From Zygnema cylindricum (lineage: Eukaryota; Streptophyta; Zygnematophyceae; Zygnematales; Zygnemataceae), in NCBI GenBank assembly GCA_037447655.1, contig JBBHKE010002877.1, forward strand, positions 112,176 through 176,175: DNA of 64,000 nt, read 5' to 3'. A program made the position numbers and the translations under genes. How positions within the stretch are numbered: position 1 is the first letter of the stretch; each line of letters begins with the position of its first letter. This document shows, in pieces, positions 52,253 through 63,062 of the stretch. A model generated the notes under the pieces. That model worked only from the letters and a program-made list of their open reading frames with translations, was not told the origin of the DNA and did no database searches.

Positions 52253-54055
52253 CATAGTTGTTCAAACCGCATTCTACGCACGATTCAAACGCGCGAAATG
52301 TACATAATTGACGCATTGAACGATTTGAAAAAATCGTTAAAATCGTTAATGAATTTGTATCCGTACTATTCCGTACATGTAAAAAAAATTGAATTTTAGG
52401 TGTACCACAGTTTGTAAGTTTTTTGTTAAATGAGCGCTAAATAATTGTTTATACTTAGATAGTTATCACACTCTATGTGTGTATCTGAACTTCTACATCA
52501 AATGGTTACGGACAAATGTTAGATAGGATATTACGGTAACATGTAGTGCCAAGTTCAAGTCCTAGCTAACACGACTTTTTTGTCGGAGGTTGTCTGTGTG
52601 AGACTATCTGACAGGAAGCCATAGCCTTCTCTCCTCGATTTCTAGGTTGCTTGTGCCGAGGTCGGTAACTGCTTCGACAATGGCTTTAACGGCAGTTTCA
52701 GTGTCTACTTCCGTGGCGTCAACAATGGCGGCTTCCTTGAAGATTCGTTTTCACGACGACTTATTTGAAAAAAAAAAAAAAAAGACGTTCGTACAGATTT
52801 CAAACTTACTGCGCGCAAATAGTGTAACACTGCAACGTCTCTTTTTCGTAAATGTCTGTACATTTTTTAGAAAATTCCGTACATTTTTTGTGAAATTTTT
52901 GTTCAAGTATCTTTTCGTCAAAGTCCGTACATTTCCCGTAAAATGCTGTACATTTTTTGTAGATTTTTCGTTCAGTTTAACGGACAGGAAATACTCCCCA
53001 TCTTTTTGCGATTTTTTCAAAAGTCACGAATTAAACGTAGAAATAAAAAAAAATGAAAAAGTTGCACAATTTGATCAACAGCGGTCCAGTTCGTACGGAT
53101 TTAGACTTTTTCCGATTTCGTTCGTTTCGTGCGTAAATGCGAATTGAACATCCATGACAAAATTCATACACAACGAAAAATGAAATTGGAACGTGAGCTC
53201 GCGTTTGACAAGTGACCACGAGGTCAGTTGTCACGTAACGGGTGCAGAATTGTACGCAATAGAGGTTCAAGAGAGGGTCGGGCGGCCGACTAATTACGAC
53301 TACTTTTAATCATAGTTTCAAATCGCGCGGAATTTTCATTTTTCCGATAGAAACGAATAATTCGTGACTTTTGAAAAAATCGCAAAGAAACGTCTACTGT
53401 AAATTGAAACTGAGAAAATACGGAAACCTGTAAATAAATTACGTTAACTGTACATTTTTGTACGGATATATACGGAATTCCAAGAAAATAAACGGTGTAG
53501 TTATTGGTACTTTCTGTTCAGTCAACTGAACAGAAATATCATGGAACTTGTACGTTATTTCATCAAAAATGTACGGACATTTTCGAAAAGAGACGTTGAA
53601 TGTCACATTAATTTCGCGCGGTAAGTTTGAAATTTGTACATGCGTCTTTTTCAATTTTTTTTGAAAGAAGCTGCCATGGAATATTGAAAACGAAACTGCG
53701 AGGAAGCCACAGAATTTGATAAAAGTTTACTTTCGCGGACGTTCGAACCCGGGTAAAACATATATGTGGTGTAGCGTAGGTTGATAATTTCACTACCAGT
53801 TGATGAAGGAATTTTAATGTAAACATTGTGTGTGATATCAATCATATGTATTATGATATCTTTAATGTTTAAGCGCTCATTTAAAGTAAAAACTTCCAAA
53901 CTGCGCTATATGTATAAGTTTTTTTTTATGTACAAAATAGAACGGAAGGAAATTCATTAACGATTTTTAACGATTTGTTCAAAAGGTTCATTGCGTTCGT
54001 TACGTATAATTCGTCGCGATTGGTACGTTCTCACTAATCGCCGTCAACAACTATG
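52253..54055. mobile_element. Large hAT-type derivative with long inverted arms
   Basis: Ends CATAGTTGTTCAAACCG and GTCAACAACTATG. The arms are inverted over several hundred bases: for example GACGTTCGTACAGATTTCAA at 52782 against TTTGAAATTTGTACATGCGTC at 53628, and AAATGAGCGCT at 52428 against AGCGCTCATTT at 53872. No transposase. The left arm matches 55030-55400, the end of the autonomous hAT element. 8-bp flanks (GTCCAATT, GTTTAAAC) do not match. Confidence 0.75.
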
Positions 54056-55032
54056 GTTTAAACCAAAGTTCAAAAGTAGGTGAAACATAGTTGTTCAAAC
54101 CGTTTAGTGCGAACGATTCAATCGCGACGAATTATACGTAACGAACGCATTGAACGACTTGAAAAAATTGTAAAAATCGTTAATGAATTTTTATTCGTAC
54201 AATTTTGTACATGTTCGTACGTTTCGTACACATTTCAAACTTACCGCGCGCAAAAATTGTGACGCTGCAACGTCTCTTTTCGAAATTGTCCGTACATGAA
54301 CAATAAAATTTCGTATATTTCCTATGAATTTTTTGTTCAGTTTACAAGACAGAAAGTACTAATACGTGCAGCGTATCTTTTCGTCAATTTCCGTACATTT
54401 CCCGTAAAAAACCGTACAGTAAGCGTAAATTACCAGAAAGTTCCGTAAATTTTCCGTTCAAATTTTCCGTTCAGTTTACCTACAGAAAGTACATTGCGAT
54501 TTTTTGCGATTTTCTCAATAGTCACGAATTATATGTTTCAATCAGAAAAAAGGAAAAAATCGCACGATTTGAACAACAACGAGGTGAAAGTAGGCCCATG
54601 CAATATGCCTATTGTACGCAAAACATATAATATGACCTTAAAACCCATATTGTATTGGTCGCAAAATGAAAAAAAAAAGTAACAAGGTTGAGTTGCACAT
54701 AGATCAATAGAGAATTAAACGTCATGTCTAAATTTTGAAAAACATTCGGACAAAAAAATATTTTTTCTGTGAGTTTTGAGGTGTTTTTTATTTAAACCGT
54801 TATATTTGGACGATCAGACGGTCGCTGATCAAAGTAGCGATCTAAGAAGATCACATGAAAAGCCCATAGAAAAACTTACGATAGGACTATTGTCGGATTC
54901 GGACGATCGGACGTTCGCTGATCAAAGTAGCGATTTAAGAAGATCACATGAAAAGCCCATAACACAACTTACGATAAAGGCGCCTACAAAAGGCCTACGA
55001 TAGAAACGCCTACTTTTGAACTATGGTTTAAA
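54056..55032. mobile_element. MITE with AGTTCAAAAGTAGG ends, split by a hAT derivative
   Basis: Left end AAGTTCAAAAGTAGGTGAAA (54066-54085); continues at 54582 as AGGTGAAAGTAGGCCCATGC; right end GCCTACTTTTGAACTATGG. The uninterrupted sister copy is at 62060-62382. The interior holds a partly duplicated block (GACGATC(A/G)GACG(G/T)TCGCTGATCAAAGTAGCGAT at about 54818 and 54900). Confidence 0.75.
54086..54581. mobile_element. 496-bp hAT MITE with 8-bp target duplication
   Basis: Ends CATAGTTGTTCAAACCG and CGATTTGAACAACAACG (13 of 17 bases inverted). The flanks AGGTGAAA at 54078-54085 and AGGTGAAA at 54582-54589 are identical. An 8-bp duplication is the hAT signature. Confidence 0.9.
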
Positions 55033-58000
55033 CAGTTTAGTGGGAACGATTCAATCGCGACGAATTATAAGTAACGAACGCATTGGGAATTTGAGAAAAT
55101 CGTTAAAATCGTTAATGAATTTGCATCCGTACATTTCTGAACATGTAAATAAAATGAATTCTTCATATAGCGCAGTTTGTAAGTTTTCCGTTAAATGAGC
55201 GCTAAACAATTTTAAATATTTACATACGTATCACATTGTGTGTATCGGAATTACTTCATCAAGTAACTGACACTTAAATAAATAGGTTACTGCGACATGT
55301 CGTAGAGCCAAGTTAAAAACTCGGCCAACACAAAAAAAATTGTAAAAAAATTGTCAAAGTCCGTCTGTCTGATACTATCTGACAGACAACCATTGCCGCC
55401 TTCTCGCTTTATCTCTCAAACAACATACGACTGTTTTATCTCTCAAACAACATACGACTGCAAAACAATAAATTACAGACCATGTACAGATGACATTTTT
55501 CACATTCAGTATTGCACAACATAAAAAACAAAATAATAAAAAAAGATCAATCACATTAATCCAAAAAAAAATACATCTCTTCATCTATCTCTACTCTCAA
55601 TCTTTTTCCCCTACATTGAAGTCCATGATTTCTTCATCCGAATTCTTTTTCCCTTACCTCCCTTTCTTCTTTTTTCCATGCTATTATGTCTCTTCATAGC
55701 TGACATTCTTAGCCACATTAATTCAAAAAAAAATACATATATCTCTCTCGTTTTTCTCTACTCTACATCCTCTTTTCCTACATCAAAGTCTGTGATGTTT
55801 TCATCCTAATCCTCTTCCACTACCTCCCCTTCCTCTTCTTCCCACGCCATTATGTTTTGTTCATAGCTAACATCCTTAGTCTTCTTTAAAAGTCTAAGAT
55901 TAGTGAAGACCCATACCAGATCATTAGCCCCTTCAGCCGTTAATCTATTTCTCTTCTTATAGTGTATATGGTGATATGCAAGTATTTTAACTGCTACCTT
56001 CTGCAAGATAAAAAAAAAAACAAACGAATAATAAAAATCAGAAAAAAAAAATTGAGGAAAGCAACTTACTCATAGCGTCTAACATAAAAAAAATGAAAAT
56101 AAAACAAACAAAAAAATAAACAAAAAAATGACTAAGAAGAGCAAATAAAAAAAAACACATAAAAGAGAATATAACGAAAAATAACAAAAAGAAAAAAAAA
56201 AGATTGAAAAAAATAACTTACAGATAGGGGTGGCAGACCCAAACTCTTGCCACCATTTCCACGTTGACATCTTCTTTGCACAAGATATTGTTACTTCCAT
56301 ACCAAGAACTCCCTCAAAACCTCTATTTATTGACAGTTGTACGCGGGCATCTTTTTGCTCCTCCACATTTGGAAGCATCTTCTCCAACATTGTCTGAAAA
56401 CCTTCTATAACTGTTGCACATGCATGACTTTCATACTCCGGATCGAGCACAAAGTTGACCACATAAATGGGGCTATACGCCATCTTCCACTTCGCCACCT
56501 AAGCTGTCGTCAACTCTACCAAAATATGCATGAACTCGTGAATATTATCTCCTCCAACACAAGCTAAATTCTCCCAAAACTGTCCAATCGCGTAAAAACC
56601 GTGGTAAACCTTCCTCATATTTGGGCCACCTTTGTCGCATTCCCTCATCAACCGCACCACAGGTTTTGAAATTGACACGACCTCTCTCACTCTTACTCAA
56701 AACTCCGTGTTCAAACGTGGCACCTAATCTTAGGCCATTATGTCCTGTATATAGGCTTACCCCTCCATTCTTTGAATTTGTCATCAAACATCAAACGCTC
56801 CCGACTCTCTTTCACATCTAATAACCTCTGGAGCATAATAAATTTTTTAGCAAACCTAGTCCCTCTAGGTTTTAGAAGCCGAAGTTGAGAAATTTTATTG
56901 AATATGGCTACACTCATCCTATGATTAGAGATGAATTTCAGAATTTCTTTTGCCTTTCGGACAAGTTTGGAGATAAATGTCAACCTACTCCAATCTTCCA
57001 ACATCAAGTCTTGAATATGTGCAGCGCATGGAGTCCCCGTGATAGAAGGGTTCTTTTCTACAAGCAACGAGGCTGCAAAACGTAATCTCAAGTTTTAGAA
57101 GCCGAAGTTGAGGAATTTTATTAAATATAGCTACACTCATGCTATGATTAGAGATGAATTTCAGAATTTCTTTTGCCTTTCGGACAAGTTTGGAGATAAA
57201 TGTCAACCTACTCCAATCTTCCAACATCAAGTCTTGAATATGTGCAGCACATGGAGTCCGCGTGATAGAAGGGTTTTTTGCCAGAAGCAACGAGGCTCCA
57301 ACCTTGTTCACTGGGGGAGAATTGGTAATAATCTGCACCACTTTCTCCACCATTACCACAAGTACTCCCTTTTCGAACACCTTACATATGTTGTTGTTGT
57401 CCTTAATTTGTACACTCGTGTCTTTTGCCGTCAAGAACATATCACCTTTTGGGGCGACAACTATAATACTTATGAGAGGTCTATCGTCAATTGCTCTCCA
57501 CCTGTCTGATGTGAAAGTGGCACCGTTGATATGAATAGTTTCCACATTACTTGCGAAATCTTTCTTCACCTTCGCCTTGGTCTCTAATAGAAGACGGTTT
57601 CTCATTGCACTACGGATTGGTTACTTGTAAGATCCACCTATATCACTAGTCTTTTTCACCGCTTGCCTTGAAATATGAATCCTCTAAAAGTCTGAATGGC
57701 AATCCATTGGCAAAAAAAGCAGTGGCCCAGGCTAAATCTACCTCTTTCTAATTATGCTTGTTTAATGCATTTTTTATTATAGTTTCCACACCTCTTACTT
57801 TGGTCCTCGGAATTGGTGGAAAAATGTTGAGTTCATCCAAGTCGCACATTGCACGTTTTTGTGAGGAATTTGCAGATTTTTGGTTTTCGGATGCATTAAA
57901 CTCCTCTTTCACTTCGACTAGACATTGTGAAGGCTCTAATCCCTCCACCCTTGACATTTCCAAGGAGATGATTTCTAATCCTGGTTGCTTGGGTGTTTTA

Positions 58001-59084
58001 TTCGAAGTCGCAATAAATAGAGACGCATAGTCGGTTGGCCACTAGAATCCCACCGTTTGTAGCCTTCACGTGCTCCCACTCCTCTTCTCGATTTCTGGGC
58101 ATTGGTGCTTCTGTCGATGTCTTGAAGAGAGAAAGTAAAAAGCTTGGGAGGGAGGAGGGTAAGATATAGGGAGGCGGTTTCCTTGCGGTTTCGTTTTCAA
58201 CATTCCATGACGACTTCTTTCAAAAAAAATTGACGAAGATGTTCGTATAGTTTTCAAACTTACTGCGCGCAAATAGTGTGACGTTTCATCGTCTCTTATC
58301 GAAAATGTCTGTACATATTCCATAAAATTACGTACAGTTCATCCAAGTCGCACATTGCACGTTTTTGAGAGGAATTTGCAGATTTTTGGTTTTCCGATGC
58401 ATTAAACTCCTCCTTCACCTCGGCTGGACACATTGTGAAGGCTCTAATCCCTCCACTCTTGACATTTCCAAGGAGATGATTTCTGATCCTGGTTGCTTGG
58501 GCGTTATATTCGAAGTCGCAATAAATACAAACGCATAGTCGGTTGGCCACAAGAATCCCACCGTTTGTAGCCTTCACGTGCTCCCACTCCTCTTCTCGAT
58601 TTCTGGGCATGGTTGCTTCTGTCGAAGTCTTGAAGAGAGAAAGTAAAAAGCTTGGGAGGGAGGAGGGTAAGATATAGGGAGGCGGTTTCCTTCCGGTTTC
58701 GTTTTCAACATTCCATCACGATTTCTTTCAAAAAAATTGAAGAAGACGTTCGTATATTTTCAAACTTACCGCGCGCAAATAGTGTGACGTTTCAGCGTCT
58801 CTTATCAAAAATGTCTGTACATATTCGATAAAATTACGTGCATGTTCTGTGAAATTTTTGTAAGTTTACTTTACAGAAAGTACCAATAACTACGAGGTAT
58901 GTTTTCGTCAAGTTCAGTACATTTCTGTGAAAAATAGTACATTTTATGAAAGATACTGTACTTTTCCCGTATAATGTCTGTTCAGTTTACCGAACAGAAA
59001 GTACATCGTGTTTTTCTGCATTTTTTTCAAAATTATACGTAGAAATTGGGAAAATTGAAAAAATTGCATGATTTGAGCAACAGC
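55020..59084 (-). mobile_element. Autonomous-type hAT transposon, rearranged
   Basis: About 4.1 kb. Left end CTATGGTTTAAACAGTTTAGTGGGAACG and right end ATGATTTGAGCAACAGCG resemble the ends of the derivatives at 52253 and 54086. The transposase is on the minus strand. Two internal tandem duplications: about 500 bp (57830-58330 and 58336-58830, including the BED exon) and about 215 bp (56885-57090 and 57105-57310, in the catalytic part). Repeated TGCGCGCAAATAGTGTGACG blocks at 58265 and 58775 belong to the subterminal region. No convincing target duplication found. Confidence 0.75.
55806..58610 (-). pseudogene. hAT transposase (BED finger, DUF659-like core, C-terminal dimerisation domain)
   Basis: Would cut and paste the hAT element. 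Order on the minus strand: BED zinc finger from ATG 58610 (EEEWEHVKATNGGILVANRL, then CIYCDFEYN and RIRNHLLG); a second BED copy at 58050-57750 from the tandem duplication; core 57605-56985 with TFTSDRWRAIDDRPLISII and PCAAHIQDLMLEDWSRL (DUF659/hAT type); the duplicate of that at 57091-56738; then FYAIGQFWENLA, FVLDPEYES and WWQEFGSATP (56690-56230). GTAAGTTA follows ATPIC, a splice-donor-like site; an acceptor TTTTATCTTGCAG lies at about 56002-56014. The last exon 56001-55806 gives KILAYHHIHYKKRNRLT and NDLVWVFTNLRLL, the hAT C-terminus. Duplications and stops make this copy defective. Confidence 0.82.
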
Positions 59085-59402
59085 GATTTGATAACAAATA
59101 AAATAAAATAAAATATGGTAATATTTGGCATGAGATCTCGCGTCAGCATACCATAAAAACAAATCTGAATCGTTCACAATTTGATTAACGGTAAAGTTCC
59201 ATCACCCCAAAAGTGAGGCTGTTAACTTAAAGCCGTACTTTTCGTACCTGACCGTATTGATATATCAATTTAAATATAACTTCATACCGGAGATATGCCA
59301 AGATTCTCCAAGCTTCGGGGTGCAAACCATGAACGTCCGATTTCTCGATTTTGCTCACTCGCGACGCAATCGCTCATTCTTATCCATTTTGTGGCTGGTA
59401 AC
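59085..59402. other. Short unassigned stretch with a Harbinger-like MITE end
   Basis: GGTAAAGTTCCATCACCCCAAAAGTGAGG at about 59190-59218 resembles the left end of the element at 60329. Nothing else recognised. Confidence 0.4.
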
Positions 59403-59623
59403 TACATCGTGAATTGCTATTAGTATTAATGTTTTTTTCGTCTCATAAAATATATTTTCTTCATAAACAGATGTTGGATATTGGATCTGACACTTGCAAT
59501 TGAAAGATGGGACTCTCAGCCTCTGATTGGCGGTCTTAATTTGAAAATTGGACTAATGTTTACGGAGAGAAGATGTTTTCAGTGGCAAAAAAAAATATTA
59601 ACGCTAATGCGATGCATGGTGTA
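59403..59623. mobile_element. MITE, 221 bp
   Basis: TACATCGTGAATTGCTATTAGTATTAATG ... ATTAACGCTAATGCGATGCATGGTGTA, imperfect inverted ends, same family as 61693-61914. Confidence 0.65.
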
Positions 59624-59693
59624 CTTTAAATGTGGCATAGCCACGTGCCACAAGGTGGAATCAAATCCAACGAAGACAATTTTTTTGTTAAAA

Positions 59694-61420
59694 ATAGGGA
59701 ATTGCTAATCGCAGAGACGACTTTTGCTGCGCGCAGGTAGTTGTCAGAAACTGTACATTTGAACTACAGTTTCGTACAAGCTACGTACCTTTGAGTTCAG
59801 ATTTGACGGTCAATCCGTCGAACAACTTTGACTGGCGAAATATTGTAACGGCAGTTAAAAAACTGTCAGGCTTGCGAACGTTGACCGTCATGAACAAAAA
59901 AAAACAATTCACAAGGCCGACGCAGGTTTACTGTAACAAAACTGACGCAGCCACATATAAATAAAATGGTTGCGTGCAGGTAGTTACTCACTTCACGTGA
60001 GCTCCATTGTGAAAGCACACACTGACAATGGGAATCAATATGAAGTACTTATTCAATGTAAGAATGTTGATTCGTAAATAGTGTGGCGGAATCAATGTGA
60101 AGTACGTTTTCAATGTAAGAATGTTGATTCGTAAATAGTGTGGCTCATTTGGTCGCGCGTGACTACGCGTCATTTTAGTTTCATTGATATTTATACGCGG
60201 GTACGCTTTTATATTTTGAACGAAGTTTATTTCGTTTCGTGCGAGTTTATACATGTTCTACGTCGTCCTTTAATTTGTGTCCAAGTTCAGTGTAACAGTT
60301 CGCGATTAGATTCCATTTTTGCGGCTAAGGGTGAAGTTCCATCAGGCGAAAAGTGGCGTAGTTTACAGATATCCGCGACCCTCGGTACCAAGTCGTACCG
60401 CCTATTTTGTTTTTATACGAAAAACTACATTACATAGAATCTTTCCAATACTCTCTGAATGTCTTGGAGGTAATAATCGCTGTCGGATGTTCATCGGCGA
60501 GGAGTTCGCTTCATTTTTTTCTGTAACTGTCAACCTACCTCGAGGAGGTGGGTTGGCAGATACAGAAACAAAAAAATCGTGACACGCTGGACTATTAAGC
60601 TACGTGTCATGATGGAAAACCAACGAAAAATAGTAAGATTTGCTCATGACACGCGGTTTCCAAAATAGAACCGATAAATAAAAACGAAATTTCGTAACAT
60701 TCCCTCGTCACGCTATTTTCGATAACTTTTGTTCGTCACACTATTTCTCTCAATAGACTTTCGTTATATTCGAAAACTAAAACCCTAAAATTGAAATGGC
60801 GTTCAGACTGGCGTCTGCAAAATGCATAAAAGTTTTGTCCTATGGTAACTTCGTACGCAAATACATGGTACGCAAGTCAAGATTTGAAGTTAAGTTTGTC
60901 GGTGCTAAAAATGTGAAAGATATTTAATATCATATCGTAGCTTGCGTGGCGCCTGTCAATTTAGAACACGTGGCTTACATACTCTACATGATGGAACATG
61001 GACTCAATCGACCCGATCTATAGAGTGTTGGCCGTTAAATTACAGAAACGTATGATGGAACTTCCCCCTAAGTCAAATGTCGGTGTGTGCTTTCACAGTG
61101 GAGCTCACGTGAAGTGGGTAACTACCTGCGCGCAGCCATTTTATTTATATGTGGCTGCCTCAGTTATGTTACGCTAAACCTGCGCCGGCCGTGTGAATTG
61201 TTTTTTTTTTCATGACGGTCCACATTCGCAAGGGCGACAATTTTTTAATCGCCGTGACAATATTTCGCCATTCAAAGTTGTTCAACGGGATTGACCATCA
61301 AATTTGAACTTAAAGGTACGTAGCTTCTACAAGACTTTACTTCAAATGTATAATTTCTGACAACTACATTACTTGCGCGCAGCAAAAATCGTCTCTGCGA
61401 TTAGCAATTCCCTTAAGAAA
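59694..61420. repeat. Fold-back structure with arms of about 330 bp
   Basis: Left arm about 59694-60030, right arm about 61075-61420, in inverted orientation: GGGAATTGCTAATCGCAGAGACGA at the left and TCGTCTCTGCGATTAGCAATTCCC at the right end; also TGTGAAAGCACACACTGAC (60008) against GTCGGTGTGTGCTTTCACA (61078). The spacer holds a 56-bp direct repeat (about 60032-60087 and 60088-60144) and the Harbinger-like MITE. No coding capacity seen. Confidence 0.8.
60329..61068. mobile_element. Harbinger-like MITE, 740 bp, TAA duplication
   Basis: Ends GGGTGAAGTTCCATCA and TGATGGAACTTCCCCC, flanked by TAA at 60326-60328 and 61069-61071. G-rich ends with a TWA target fit PIF/Harbinger. An inner perfect-stem hairpin CAACCTACCTCGAGGAGGTGGGTTG lies at about 60529-60555. 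Confidence 0.8.
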
Positions 61421-61692
61421 TTATATATGACCGCCAAGGTCCTTCACGATTACATTGCCGCGTCACAGTTTAAAATATTGTTATCTCGTAAGCAGCTTGA
61501 CATTTGACACGTGGACGGTGAATTGGCGACGTGACCCACAGCTTGATAAGATAATATTGGCAGCAAATGATGACATGTGTCTCAATTGAAAGTGAAATCA
61601 GATACATGCGTACTTTCTCGTGTGAGCGTTTTGTCTTGGGCAGGATACGCATATTCGTTCCCATCCACACTATTTGAGTATACTTCTCCCGG
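61421..61692. other. Unassigned spacer
   Basis: No gene or repeat recognised between the fold-back arm and the next MITE. Confidence 0.4.
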
Positions 61693-61914
61693 TACACCCT
61701 GTATCGCAATTAGGGTTAATGTTTTTCCCGCCACTTAAAACATTTTTTCTCCGTACACACGTGTCTGATTTTCAATCTGAAACCGCCAATCGGCAGCTAA
61801 GAATCAAACCTTTCAATCACTGCAGCCAGATCCACAATCGGACAAGTTTGTACGGATAAAAGATGATATAAGTGGCGAAAAAATCATTAACACTAATAGC
61901 GATACACGCTATAC
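61693..61914. mobile_element. MITE, 222 bp
   Basis: TACACCCTGTATCGCAATTAGGGTTAATG ... CATTAACACTAATAGCGATACACGCTATA, imperfect inverted ends; same family as 59403-59623, with GGCGGTTT/CCGCCAATCGG in the interior. Confidence 0.7.
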
Positions 61915-62059
61915 AGGACAACGAAGCGTAGGGTATATCCGGGGAAAAGCGATTAAGTAGCCTGCAAGTTGATTCTTGATACCCGTAAAAAAGGGTACGA
62001 AATGAAGGCTACGTAGGATGGTAAAGGAGTACGGGAAATTTTACTCTGGTGAAAATAGT

Positions 62060-62382
62060 GGGTTAAAAACCGTAGTTCAAAAGTAGGTGAAAGTAGGCCC
62101 ATACATTATGCCTATTGTATGCTCAACATGCGATATGACCTTACGACCCATATTGTATTCCGACCTATTCGGCCAATTAAAACATTTAGACCAAAAATTG
62201 GACCAACTAAAACATTCGGACCAAAATTTTTTATTTACACCGTCACATTTGGACGATCGGACGGTTGCTGATCAAAGTATCGATCTAAGAAGATCACATG
62301 GAAAGCCCATAACACAACTTACGCTAAAGGCAGCCTATCAAAGGCCTACTAAAAATGCTACTTTTGAACTATGTTAAAAACC
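62060..62382. mobile_element. MITE, 323 bp, AGTTCAAAAGTAGG ends
   Basis: GGGTTAAAAACCGTAGTTCAAAAGTAGG ... CTACTTTTGAACTATGTTAAAAACCC. Sister of the split copy at 54056-55032. Confidence 0.82.
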
Positions 62383-63062
62383 CTTGCCGTCGGAAATTCA
62401 CACAGGTGATGAAGCAAAATGGTTAATGGCGGCTTGGAGAAACGACGAGAGAAGAGCGACGGGAGGACAGTACTCAACCTCCATAAGGCGGCCGAGGGAG
62501 TTGTAGTAATGTCATCCTTTTCCCGCTTTTCTTACATTTTTGCTTTGCCCCTTTTCTAACATTCTAGTCGCATTCGTCTCTAGTCACAACGATAATTGAT
62601 CATTGATTTTTTAATTGTGTAAGATCTTGAGCCGTTGAGTGTTTTGAGTTTTGATTGGCGTCTCTGGTGACAACGATAATTGATCGTCGATTCTTTTTGT
62701 GTATGACCGTGAGCCGTTGAGTAATTTGAGTTTTCATTGGCTTTGTTATATTCCAATTTTGAAGTAATGAAAATAGACACGTGGTAGAATCCTATTTGTT
62801 GTATTTCGCGTGGTTGTAATGGTATGATAAACGACACGTGTTACTAATACCGGCAGAGTAACGTACAGTATCATACTTTCATTTTTTCCGCATGCGATCC
62901 TGTCATATCTGAAATTCTATGGGCTCTATTGCCACACAGAATTCCCAAATCCAAAGAAGTTAATCTAGATAGTGCCGACTTCAAATTTATATAAACCCAA
63001 ATGATTGACCCCTTGACAATCAAAACCCCGTTACAACTTCAGCCCTATGAAATAAGACTTTA
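62383..63062. other. Unassigned stretch
   Basis: Apart from the tandem duplication at 62577-62745 nothing recognised; no coding frame. Confidence 0.4.
62577..62745. repeat. Tandem duplication of about 84 bp
   Basis: Two units each with ACAACGATAATTGATC and GAGCCGTTGAGT followed by TTTGAGTTTT(G/C)ATTGGC. Confidence 0.8.

Noticed and set aside
53608-53899. Open frames in the hAT derivative
   Set aside because: They lie in inverted-repeat arms and have no similarity to transposase.
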